A stretch of DNA of 64,000 bases from Triglochin maritima (lineage: Eukaryota > Streptophyta > Magnoliopsida > Alismatales > Juncaginaceae): contig OY821775.1 of the NCBI GenBank assembly GCA_963682175.1, forward strand, positions 28,890,053 through 28,954,052. Direction: 5' to 3'. The position numbers and the translations under genes are program-made. Below the pieces are notes generated by a model that saw only the letters and a list, made by a program, of their open reading frames with translations, was not told the DNA's origin and ran no database searches. Shown one piece after another: positions 9,188 to 19,771 of the stretch (the first letter of the stretch is position 1; every line of letters starts with the position of its first letter).

Positions 9188-11574
9188 AGAGAGTAAGAGG
9201 GAGATATACGAGGAGAAGAGGGAAGAGGAGAGAGAGGGGAAAAGAGGGAAGAGAGTCAAGAAGAAGAAGAGAGAAGGAAGAGGGAGAGAGAAGGAGAGAA
9301 TAGGGAAGGAGAGAGGAAACGAGAGAAGAGGAGATAGATAAGGGTAGAGAGATAGAGAAGGGAGAGCAGAGAGAGGAGATAGAGAATGGAGAGAAGGGAG
9401 AGAGGAGAGGGAAAAAGGGGAAGCGAGCGATAGAAGGAGAGGGAGAGAGTAGAAGAAGAGAGAAGGAGAGAGGATAAGGAGAGAGTTAGAAGGATAAGGA
9501 GAGAGGGAACGAGTGAGAAGGAGAAGAGAAAGTGGATAAGAGGGAGAACGAGAGAGAATAAGAAAAGGAGAATCGAGAGGATGCGAGATGAGGAGAGACA
9601 GAAAGAGAGAGAGGGACAAGAGGGAGAGGGCGGAGAGAGAAAGGAGAGTGGGAGAAGAAGGAGACGAAGAGAAGGAGAAGAGGGAAGGGGAGGGGAGAGG
9701 TGGAGAAGAAAAGAGAGACGGAGAGCGAGAATGAGAGATAGAGAAGGGAGAGATGAGAGTGGAGAAAAGAGGACAAGAAGAGTAGAGAGAGAAGGAGGGG
9801 GGAGAGAGGAAGAGAAAAGAGTAGAGGGGAGAGAAGGAAGAGAGGATAAAGAAGGGAAAGGGAGGGAAAAGGAGAAACGAGAGAAGTAGAGGGAGGAGAG
9901 AGGACAGAGAAGAAGGAAGAGAGAGAGCGAGAGATGGAGGGGAAGAAGGAGGGAGTGGAGAAGAGGATAAGAGGGAGATAGAGAATGAAGGAGAATAAGA
10001 GGGAAGAGGCGTGAGAGAAGGAGAGAGGGCACGAGAGAGGTAGAGAAGCGAGGGAAGGAGGAGAGAAGAGGAAGAGAGTGAAGAGAGGGGAAGTAGAGGG
10101 GAGAAAGATATATATGGGGAGAAGGAGTGGGATAGAAGGAGAGAGAGCGAGAGACGGAGAGAGAGGAGGAGAAGGGAAAGAGGAGGATAGGAAGAGGGAG
10201 AGAGAAGAAGAAGAGAGATGGATAAGAAGGGAGAGGAGAAGGAGAGGGAATCGGAGGGAGATAGAGATGAAGAGAGGGAGAAGAGGGAAGAGTGGGAGAG
10301 AGGTAAAGGAGAGAAGAGAGAGGGGTAGAGAGGTAGTGTGAGAAATACAGAGGGAAGGAAGAGACGGAGAGAGAGAGAATGGAGAGGAGAGAGAAGGAGA
10401 GGGAGAAAAGGAGAAGGGAGAGAAAGCAGGAGAGAGGGAGACAAAGAGAGAGGGATAAGGAGAAGAGGGATAAAGGAGGGAGGGAGAGAAGAAAGAGAAA
10501 GACGGAGAAGGAGAGAGAAAATGAGAAGGGAGAAGGGAGGAGGAGAAGGATAATGAGAACGAGAGAGGAGGGAAGAGAGAGAAGAGGAGAGAAGGAGAGG
10601 AGAGGTAGGTAGAGAAGTCAAGGAGAAGAGAGAAGTGAGGGAGAGAGAGAGAAGGACAGAGACAGAGAAGAGAAAAGAGGGATAGGGATTGGGAGAGAAG
10701 AGAGAAGGACAGAGACAGAGAAGAGAAAGGAGGGATAGGGATTGGGAGAGAAGAGAGAAGGGGAATAGGAAAGAGGTGAGAGAGATGGGAAGAGAGAGAG
10801 GAGGGAGAAGAAGGGAGAGAGATCGAGAGGAGTAGAAGGAGTTAGTGGGGGAGGGGGATAAGAAGGAGAGAGGTAAGAGGGAGATAGAGAAGGAGAAAGA
10901 GGAGAGCAAGGATAAGAGGAGAGAGAGATAAGAAGAGCGAGAAGGAGAGAGGAGAGAGGGAGGGGAACGAGAGGGAGATGACGAGATAAAGAAGGGACGG
11001 TGAGAGAAAAGAGGAGACTAGAGGGGGAACGAGAGGAGACGGAGGGACAAGGGGAGAAGGAGAGAGAGAGCGGGAGAGAGAGAAGGAGAGGGGAGGAGAG
11101 AGAGGGAGGGGGAGAAGAGGGAGGGGACGAGAGGAGACGGAGGGATGAGAGGAGAGAGAATAGAAGTAGAGAGAGAGCGGAGGAGAGGAAGAGAGGGAGA
11201 AGAGGGGAGAGAGGGAAGAAGAAGAAGAAGGATAGAGGAGGAGAGGTTGAACGAGAGATTGAGAAGAGGATAGAGAAGGAAAGGAGGAGGAGAGGGAATA
11301 GCGAAGGGAACGAGATAGGGAAGGGAGGGTAGAGATAGAGAGTGAGAGAGAGAAGGAGCGAGAGAGATAGAGGAGGAGAGACGAAACGGGAGAGGAGAGA
11401 GATAAGGAGAAAGAGAAGGGGAGAGGAGGAGAGAAAAGGGAGAAGGGAGTGAGTGATAAAAGAAAGATGAGGGAAGAGGATAGGAGAGAGGAGAAGAGGG
11501 AGAAGGGGAGAGGAGAAGGGAGAGAGAGAACGGGAAGAGGAGCAATGAAGGGAAGGAGGAGATAGAGAGAGAAG
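9061..11574 (+). repeat. Satellite unit U1 (2514 bp)
   Basis: An intact unit used here as the reference. The island is at 9061-9187, the GATATATATGGGG tag at about 10107, two 53-bp subrepeats start at 10651 and 10704, and (GAA)5 lies near 11217. Confidence 0.9.
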
Positions 11575-14077
11575 GTGTCCCCCCTCCTTCTCATCCTCCC
11601 TCTACTCCTCTAGTTCCCTTCTCGTTATCCTCTCTCTTCTTCTCCTTCTCCCCCTCTCACTCCCCTCTTCCTTCTATCCATGTAAGGATAACGAGAGAAG
11701 GAGATAGTAAGAGGGAGATATACGAGGAGAAGAGGGAAGAGGAGAGAGAGTGGAAAAGAGGGAAGAGAGTCAAGAAGAAGAAGAGAGAAGGAAGAGGGAG
11801 AGAGAAAGAGAGAATAGGGAAGGAGAGAGGAAACGAGAGAAGAGGAGATAGATAAGAGTAGAGAGATAGAGAAGGGAGAGCAGAGAGAGAAGGAGAGAGG
11901 AGATAGAGAATGGAGAGAAGGGAGAGAGGAGAGGGAAAAAGGGGAAGCGAGCGACAGAAGGAGAGGGAGAGAGTAGAAGAAGAGAGAAGGAGAGAGGATA
12001 AGGAGAGACTTAGAAGGATAAGGAGAGAGGGAACGAGTGAGAAGGAGAAGAGAAAGTGGATAAGAGGGAGAACGAGAGAGAATGAGAAAAGGAGAAGCGA
12101 GAGGATGCGAGATGAGGAGAGACAGAAAGAGAGAGAGGGACAAGAGGGAGAGGGCGGAGAGAGAACGGAGAGTGGGAGAAGAAGGAGACGAAGAGAAGGA
12201 GAAGAGGGAAGAGGAGGGGAGAGGTGGAGAAGAAAAGAGAGACGGAGAGCGAGAATGAGAGATAGAGAAGGGAGAGATGAGAGTAGAGAAAAGAGGACAC
12301 GAAGAGTAGAGAGAGAAGGAGGGGGGAGAGATGAAGAGAAAAGAGTAGAGGGGAGAGAAGGAAGAGAGGATAAAGAAGGGAAAGGGAGGGAAAAGGAGAA
12401 GCGAGAGAAGTAGAGGGAGGAGAGAGGACGGAGAAGAAGGAAGAGAGAGAGCGAGAGATGGAGGGGAAGAAGGAGGGAGTGGAAAAGAGGATAAGAGGGA
12501 GATAGAGAATGAAGGAGAATAAGAGGGAAGAGGCGTGAGAGAAGGAGAGAGGGCACGAGAGAGGTAGAGAAGCGAGGGAAGGAGGAGAGAAGAGGAAGAG
12601 AGAGAGGGAAGAGAGGGGAAGTAGAGGGGAGAAAGGAGAAGATATATGGGGAGAAGGAGTGGGATAGAAGGAGAGAGACCGAGAGACGGAGAGAGAGGAG
12701 GAGAAGGGAAAGAGGAGGATTGGGAAGGATAGGAAGAGGGAGAGAGAAGAAGAAGGGAGATGGATAAGAAGGGAGAGGAGAAGGAGAGGGAATCGGAGGG
12801 AGATAGAGATGAAGAGAGGGAGAAGAGGGAAGAGTGGGAGAGAGGTAAAGGAGAGAAGAGAGAGGGGTAGAGAGGTAGTGTGAGAAATACAGAGGGAAGG
12901 AAGAGACGGAGAGAGAGAGAATGGAGAGGAGAGAGAAGGAGAGGGAGAAAAGGAGAAGGGAGAGAAAGCAGGAGAGAAGAGGGAGATAAAGAGAGAGGGA
13001 TAAGGAGAAGAGGGATAAAGGAGGGAGGGAGAGAAGAAAGAGAAAGACGGAGAAGGAGAGAGAAAATGAGAAGGGAGAAGGGAGGAGGAGAAGGATAATG
13101 AGAACGAGAGAGGAGAGAGGAGGGAAGAGAGAGAAGAGGAGAGAAGGAGAGGAGAGGTAGGTAGAGAAGTCAAGGAGAAGAGAGAAGGGAGGGAGAGAGA
13201 GAGAAGGACAGAGACAGAGAAGAGAAAAGAGGGATAGGGATTGGGAGAGAAAAGAGAAGGACAGAGACAGAGAAGAGAAAGGAGGGATAGGGATTGGGAG
13301 AGAAGAGAGAAGGAGAATAGGAAAGATGTGAGAGAGATGGGAAGAGAGAGGAGGGAGAAGAAGGGAGAGAGATCGAGAGGAGTAGAAGGAGTTAGTGCGG
13401 GAGGGGGATAAGAAGGAGAGGGGTAAGAGGGAGATAGAGAAGGAGAAAGAGGAGAGCAAGGATAAGAGGAGAGAGAGATAAGAAGAGCGAGAAGGAGAGA
13501 GGGAGGGGAACGAGAGGGAGATGACGAGATAAAGAAGGGACGGTGAGAGAAAAGAGGAGACTAGAGGGGGAACGAGAGGAGACGGAGGGACAAGGGGAGA
13601 AGGAGAGAGAGAGCGGGAGAGAGAGAAGGAGAGGGGAGGAGAGAGAGGGAGGGGGAGAAGAGGGAGGGGACGAGAGGAGACGGAGGGATGAGAGGAGAGT
13701 GAATAGAAGTAGAGAGAGAGCGGAGCAGAGGAAGAGAGGGAGAAGAGGGGAGAGAGGGAAGAAGAAGAAGAAGAAGAAGAAGGATAGAGGAGGAGAGGTT
13801 GAACGAGAGAATGAGAAGAGGATAGAGAAGGAAAGGAGGAGGAGAGGGAATAGGGAAGGGAGGGTAGAGATAGAGAGTGAGAGAGAGAAGGAGCGAGAGA
13901 GATAGAGGAGGAGAGAGATAAGGAGAAAGAGAAGGGGAGAGGAGGAGAGAAAAGGGAGAAGGGCGTGAGTGATAAAAGAAAGATGAGGGAAGAGGATAGG
14001 AGAGAGGAGAAGAGGGAGAAGGGAGAGAGAGAACGGGAAGAGGAGCAATGAAGGGAAGGAGGAGATAGAGAGAGAAA
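11575..14077 (+). repeat. Satellite unit U2 (2503 bp)
   Basis: A standard unit with two 53-bp subrepeats (from about 13205) and a longer GAA run, (GAA)8, near 13758. It lacks a short block around 13905 (the GACGAAACGGGAGAGG segment) and another near 14020. Confidence 0.9.
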
Positions 14078-15912
14078 GTGTCCCCCCCCCCCTTCTCATC
14101 CTCCCTCTACTCCTCTAGTTCCCTTCTCGCTATCCTCTCTCTTCTTCTCCTTCTCCCCCTCTCACTCCCCTCTTCCTTCTATCCATGTAAGGATAACGAG
14201 AGAAGGAGAGAGTAAGAGGGAGATATATGAGGAGAAGAGGGAAGAGGTCAGAGAGTGGAAAAGAGGGAAGAGAGTCAAGAAGAAGAAGAGAGAAGGAAGA
14301 GGGAGAGAGAAGGAGAGAATAGGGAAGGAGAGAGGAAACGAGAGAAGAGGAGATAGATAAGGGTAGAGAGATAGAGAAGGGAGAGCAGAGAGAGAAGGAG
14401 AGAGGAGATAGAGAATGGAGAGAAGGGAGAGAGGAGAGGGAAAAAAAGGGAAGCGAGCGATAGAAGGAGAGGGAGAGACTGAGGGATACAGAGACTGAGA
14501 GAGAGAGAGAGAATGGAGAGGAGAGAATGGAGAGGAGAGAGAATGGAGAGACTGAGAGAGAGAATGGAGAGACTGAGAGAGAAAGAGAGAGAGAAAGGAG
14601 AGTGGGAGAATAGGAAGAGGGAGAGAGAAGAAGAAGAGAGATGGATAAGAAGGGGAGGAGAAGGAGAGGGAATCGGAGGGAGATAGAGATGAAGAGAGGG
14701 AGAAGAGGGAAGAGTGGGAGAGAGGTAAAGGAGAGAAGAGAGGGGTAGAGAGGTAGTGTGAGAAATACAGAGGGAAGGAAGAGACGGAGAGAGAGAGAGA
14801 ATGGAGAGGAGAGAGAAGGAGAGGGAGAAAAGGAGAAGGGAGAGAAAGCAGGAGAGAGGGATAAGGAGAAGAGGGATAAAGGAGGGAGGGAGAGAAGAAA
14901 GAGAAAGACGGAGAAGGAGAGAGAAAATGAGAAGGGAGAAGGGAGGAGGAGAAGGATAATGAGAACGAGAGAGGAGAGAGGAGGGAAAAGAGAGAAGAGG
15001 AGAGAAGGAGAGGAGAGGTAGGTAGAGAAGTCAAGGAGAAGAGAGAAGGGAGGGAGAGAGAGATGGACAGAGACAGAGAAGAGAAAAGAGGGATAGGGAT
15101 TGGGAGAGAAGAGAGAAGGAGAATAGGAAAGAGGTGAGAGAGATGGGAAGAGAGAGGAGGGAGAAGAAGGGAGAGAGATCGAGAGGAGTATAAGGAGTTA
15201 GTGGGGGAGGGGGATAAGAAGGAGAGGGGTAAGAGGTAGATAGAGAAGGAGAAAGAGGAGAGCAAGGATAAGAGGAGAGAGAGATAAGAAGAGCGAGAAG
15301 GAGAGAGGAGAGAGGGAGGGGAACGAGAGGGAGATGACGAGATAAAGAAGGGACGATGAGAGAAAAGAGGAGACTAGAGGGGGAACGAGAGGAGACGGAG
15401 GGACAAGAGGAGAAGGAGAGAGAGAGCGGGAGAGAGAGAAGGAGAGGGGAGGAGAGAGAGGGAGGGGACGAGAGGAGACGGAGGGATGAGAGGAGAGAGA
15501 AGAGAAGTAGAGAGAGAGCAGAGGAGAGGAAGAGTGGGAGAAGAGGGGAGAGAGGGAAGAAGAAGAAGGATAGACGAGGAGAGGTTGAACGAGAGAATGA
15601 GAAGAGGATAGAGAAGGAAAGGAGGAGGAGAGGGAATATGGAAGGGAACGAGATAGAGAAGGGAGGGTAGAGATAGAGAGTGAGAGAGAGAAGGAGCGAG
15701 AGAGATAGAGGAGGAGAGACGAAACGGGAGAGGAGAGAGATAAGGAGAAAGAGAAGGGGAGAGGAGGAGAGAAAAGGGAGAAGGGAGTGAGTGATAAAAG
15801 AAAGATGAGGGAAGAGGATAGGAGAGAGGAGAAGAGGGAGAAGGGGAGAGGAGAAGGGAGAGAGAGAACGGGAAGAGGAGCAATGAAGGGAAGGAGGAGA
15901 TAGAGAGAGAAG
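14078..15912 (+). repeat. Satellite unit U3 (1835 bp), internal deletion with filler
   Basis: About 0.67 kb is missing. Between about 14477 and 14612 the normal sequence is replaced by short tandem copies of GAGACTGAGAGAGAGAATGG-like sequence, not present elsewhere in the array. The unit then resumes at AATAGGAAGAGGGAG. There is one 53-bp subrepeat and (GAA)4. Confidence 0.85.
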
Positions 15913-15983
15913 GTGTCCCCCCTCCTTCTCATCCTCCCTCTACTCCTCTAGTTCCCTTCTCGTTATCCTCTCTCTTCTTCTCC

Positions 15984-15999
15984 TTCTCCCCCTCTCACT
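15984..15999 (+). repeat. L3 target-site duplication, left copy
   Basis: TTCTCCCCCTCTCACT, identical to 19756-19771. It lies in the pyrimidine island, 86 bp after the island start. Confidence 0.95.
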
Positions 16000-16206
16000 T
16001 TTTTTTTGCAAGCAAAAGGGAGGCTGAGCCTCTAAATCGATTAAGTGTGTGAATTTACAACCTACAAAAATTGTCCTTTAATTCCGCGGGATATGCCACA
16101 TGCATACCCGGTCACTACTTCTACTCTATCACTATGACCTAATTAAGGCTCCACATTTCGACCCATTACACCACGGGACTCATGCTATTAGAAAAGGTAT
16201 AATACC
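16000..16206 (-). other. L3 3' UTR and tail hairpin
   Basis: Read on the minus strand, the UTR contains TTTTTGTAGGTTGTAAA, then the hairpin GAGGC-TCA-GCCTC (16020-16032), then CCTTTTGCTTGC and the A-run that meets the target site at 16000. Confidence 0.85.
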
Positions 16207-19200
16207 CTATAGTGCCCAAGTTCTATGAAAGTCCAATAAGCTCGCGGGATCCTCTATAATCTCTTTGAGGTTGCTCCCAATGCTTCGCACTCCTTCCTTC
16301 ACAAGTTTTACAACATCCACCGAGCGCTTCTTCTCATCATCGAAAATTCGCCTATTCCGCTCAAGCCAACATTCGTGCACCGCCGCGCCTAGAGCCAAAC
16401 GCATTAAGTGCACCTTTTCAGCCCCTCCCCCAATCCTCATTAGTCCATGTACCTCGGCTTCCATAGTTCCTTCCACGTCCGTGCTCAAACTTAGCACCCT
16501 CTTGACTTGGCCCCAAACAGATTTCGTGAACTTACATTTCCAGAAAAGGTGAGCCATATCCTCCTCACCATCCTCGCAAAGCACACATATGGTATCGTGT
16601 GTGGCTCCCCTTTGCTTTATCAAGCACTTGGTTGTCAATCTTCCACGCAAAACTCTCCAAAGAGTTAGTGCATGTTTCGGAATGTGATGTTTATGCCATA
16701 CTAGGGAGGCCCAACCCACATCCTCCATCCTTGGAGTTATCCACTTCCAAGCCTCCTTTATGTTGAACTTCTCACTAGTCATTCCCACACGAACCGGTTT
16801 GTCACTTCCACCATGGATTGGGACACTTAATATTTGCGGCCATAACTCCTCCATCTCGGTAATTCGTGGAAATGGGAGCTGCCACGTCCCATCTCTAATA
16901 AAATACGACACATGAGTATCCATGGGGACCCCCATGTTGTATTGCAGCCAATCTCCCCCCGGGCGAGAGATAAACGGTATTCCACACCAAGGGTCAAGGA
17001 AGAAACGAATGGAAGTGTCATCCCCTACTTGGTACTGAATTTTCTCCTTCGCTTTGTCACGAACGCTCAATATACCTCTACATGCCCATGAGGAATTTGC
17101 TGGAGGCCGAGCAAGCCAAATTGATCTATTTTGCATGTATTTACGGCGAATGCATTGCACCCAAAGTGACGCACCATTTTCAACCACCAACCAAAAAAGT
17201 CGTAGCATTCCAACTTCGTTCCATTCCGTGAGCCTCTTCAGCCCCAAGCCTCCCTTTTTCTTTGGTTTGCATATATCTTTCCATGCCACGGCCACCCATT
17301 TCTTTGGGCCACCCCACACGAAGTGTATCATGATACTCTCCAACTCCTTCAACACCTTCCTTGGAAGCAAGAAGGTAGATGTCCAATATATACTAAAGGA
17401 CACCAAAACACTCCTCACCAACTCCACCCTCCCGGCCATGGATAGGAAACTCCTCTTCCAAGTGCTTAAACGGGTGCACACCTTCTCAATGAGGACCAAA
17501 CAATGTTGCTTGCCAATACGCGCCGAGAACAATGGCAGCCCTAAATATATCACCGGGAAATCGACTCTCTCCATCCCCAAATGTGCACAAATCCATTGAC
17601 CATCTCTTGCATCCCCCCCAATAAATACTTGGCTTTTGGTAGTGTTTAGTTGGAGGCCCGACATGGCTGAGAACTTCACAAGAACCTCCTTTATCGCACG
17701 GGCATTCTCATGGGTAGCATCCGCGAACACCATCACATCATCGGCAAATAGAAGATGAGACACCGGGATGTCCCCACATCTTGCCGGTGTGATAGTTCCC
17801 CTCTCCACCTCTTCCTTGATCATCATACTCAATACTTCCATACACAAGACAAACAAGTAGGGGGCAAGTGGGTCACCTTGCCTAAGTCCATTTGTTGCGC
17901 GGAAAGGCTTTGAGTTGGCACCATTCACCGTTACCACAAATGACGCTCGCACACACGCCATCATCCATTTCCTCCACAAGCTTGGAAAGCCGAACCTCTT
18001 CAATACTTCTTCAAGGAATGTCCATGAGACGGAGTCATAAGCCTTGCGTAAGTCTAGCTTGAGACACATACGCCCCTTCCCTCGACTCAAGTGCATATTA
18101 TGGCATACTTCATGTGCTACCAAAATGTTGTCACTAATCCTTCGTCCACTCACAAATGCACTTTGCGTCTCCCCCACCAATCGTGGCAACACCTTCTTCA
18201 ACCTATTTGCCAATACTTTTGAAAGATAGCGGTAAATCATATTGCATAAGGCGATGGGGCGATAGTCATCAACCGTAGTTGGTGTCGCCTTCTTCGGAAT
18301 GAGTGTAATTGATGTATAGTTTACTTGAGCTAACAACTTCCCACTACGCATGAAGGAGTCCACCGCCTTGAATATATCTAGCTTCACCCATGACCACGAG
18401 CTCTTGAAGAACTTTGCATTGAACCCATCGGGGCCCGATGCCTTGTCCACGTTCGAATGCATGACCACATGCTCCAACTCATCCATACTTAGGTTCTTGA
18501 TTAATGCTGCACTTTCACCTTCCTCAAGTCGTGGGAGTTGGACTTGTGAGTCAAGAGTTTGTACCTGAAAACCATTAGCAAACAAGTTAGAGTAACGGCG
18601 CCTAAACGCCTCACGAATCGCCTCCTCACTCTCAAAGGTTTGACCCCCTTCCATCACTCGTCTCACATTGTTGGTGGCTCTCCTCACACGAAGGGAAGCA
18701 TGAAAGAATCTAGAGTTCCGGTCGCCCTCACGTAGCCACTTTATCCTCGATTTTTGCCTCAAAATTGATTCCTCCCTCGTTAGTTCTCGATCATACTCAT
18801 CTTTGCATCGAGTTTCATTTTCTTTGAGAAGTTCATCATCCGGGTGTGCCATCCTTTGAAGTCACACCCCTTCAAGGGCTGATTTAGCTTCATTTACTCT
18901 CTCCACCGGATCCCCAAACGTTTCCTCGGTCCACTTTTTCAAGGCCTCTTTCACCGCCCCAAGTTTCGCCATTACTCGGAACATGGGTGTCCCATCCACC
19001 AAAGTGGCCCATGTTGTACCAACAACATCCGAAAAACCCTCATGGTTAACCCAATAGTTTGCAAATCGGAACATTCTAGCCTTACGAATGCCTGTCTTTT
19101 CCGTCGTCATAAGAAGTGGGGAGTGCGCTCTTTACCACCCACCACGTAAGAAATTTCCGGGAAATCAGCCAACCAAGCATGCGACATAAGGATCCTATCT

Positions 19201-19754
19201 ATACGTGTTTCAATGCACGCCTCACCATTGGACGAGTTGGTCCACGTGAATTCCCATCCGGTTGATGGCACCTCAATTAGTTGCACCCGGTCTAAACAAG
19301 AGTTGAACTCCTCCATCGCCGTGATATTTAACCCCGCACCACCTCTCTTCTCCTCTCTCCTTCTTATGCAATTGAAGTCCCCACCTACAATCCAAGGTGT
19401 AGAACTCGGGGGTGCCGCTCTTTCCAAGTCCGCCCAAAGCCTTCTTCTTTCCACATACCCATTTTCCCCATACACCACCGTGATTACCATGTTCTTCCCA
19501 TTTCGTAGCTCCTTTCCTTCGAGTTGAAGTAGTTGTGTCGTTTCCCATGTCACGTGTAAATCCATTTTGCTTTCATCCCACATCACAAGTATCCTTCCCG
19601 AATCCATGATCATGTTGTTTGCCGCCCATTGATTATTTCCCCATATAGCTCTCCGGAAGCGATCCAACTTCTTAGTCTTCACTTTGTGTTCCAAAATGCA
19701 CACAACATACGCCTTTGCCTCTCTTATTTTTCCCCGTATCATGTGTGCACGGCC
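16207..19754 (-). pseudogene. L3 ORF2, 5'-truncated, one frameshift and one stop
   Basis: The first segment (19754 to about 19120) is endonuclease, with EHK, GDFN and FTWTN motifs. A frame change near 19121-19131 removes residues just before the SDH motif. The next segment (to 18862) ends in an in-frame TGA at 18862-18864. The frame then stays open for 881 codons from 18852 to 16207. This part holds KASGPDGFN, LDLRKAYDS, GLRQGDPLAPYLF, FADD (about 17741) and the zf-RVT-like finger (CVLCEDGEEDMAHLFWKC, about 16551-16604), ending with HECWLERNRRIF and a charged C-terminus. All visible reverse transcriptase catalytic aspartates are kept. No ORF1 is present because of the truncation. Confidence 0.9.
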
Positions 19755-19755
19755 G

Positions 19756-19771
19756 TTCTCCCCCTCTCACT
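19756..19771 (+). repeat. L3 target-site duplication, right copy
   Basis: TTCTCCCCCTCTCACT, identical to 15984-15999. Satellite continues from here in register. Confidence 0.95.

Larger units (their letters stand above)
16000..19755 (-). mobile_element. L3: 5'-truncated LINE in opposite orientation
   Basis: The element is bounded by exact 16-bp target duplications. On the minus strand it begins inside the endonuclease N-terminus (GRAHMIRGKI; the initial WNVRG motif is missing) and ends with hairpin, CCTTTTGCTTGCA and an A-run, so it has the 5' truncation typical of LINE retrotransposition. It is distinct in sequence from LA/LB but related to them, and its tail resembles theirs (TTTTTGTAGGTTGTAAA...). 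It is the only LINE here on the minus strand. Confidence 0.95.

Noticed and set aside
10104..10120. GATATATATGGGG in each satellite unit as a possible promoter
   Set aside because: A single AT step with varying length and no associated frame or other promoter element. Kept only as a unit landmark.
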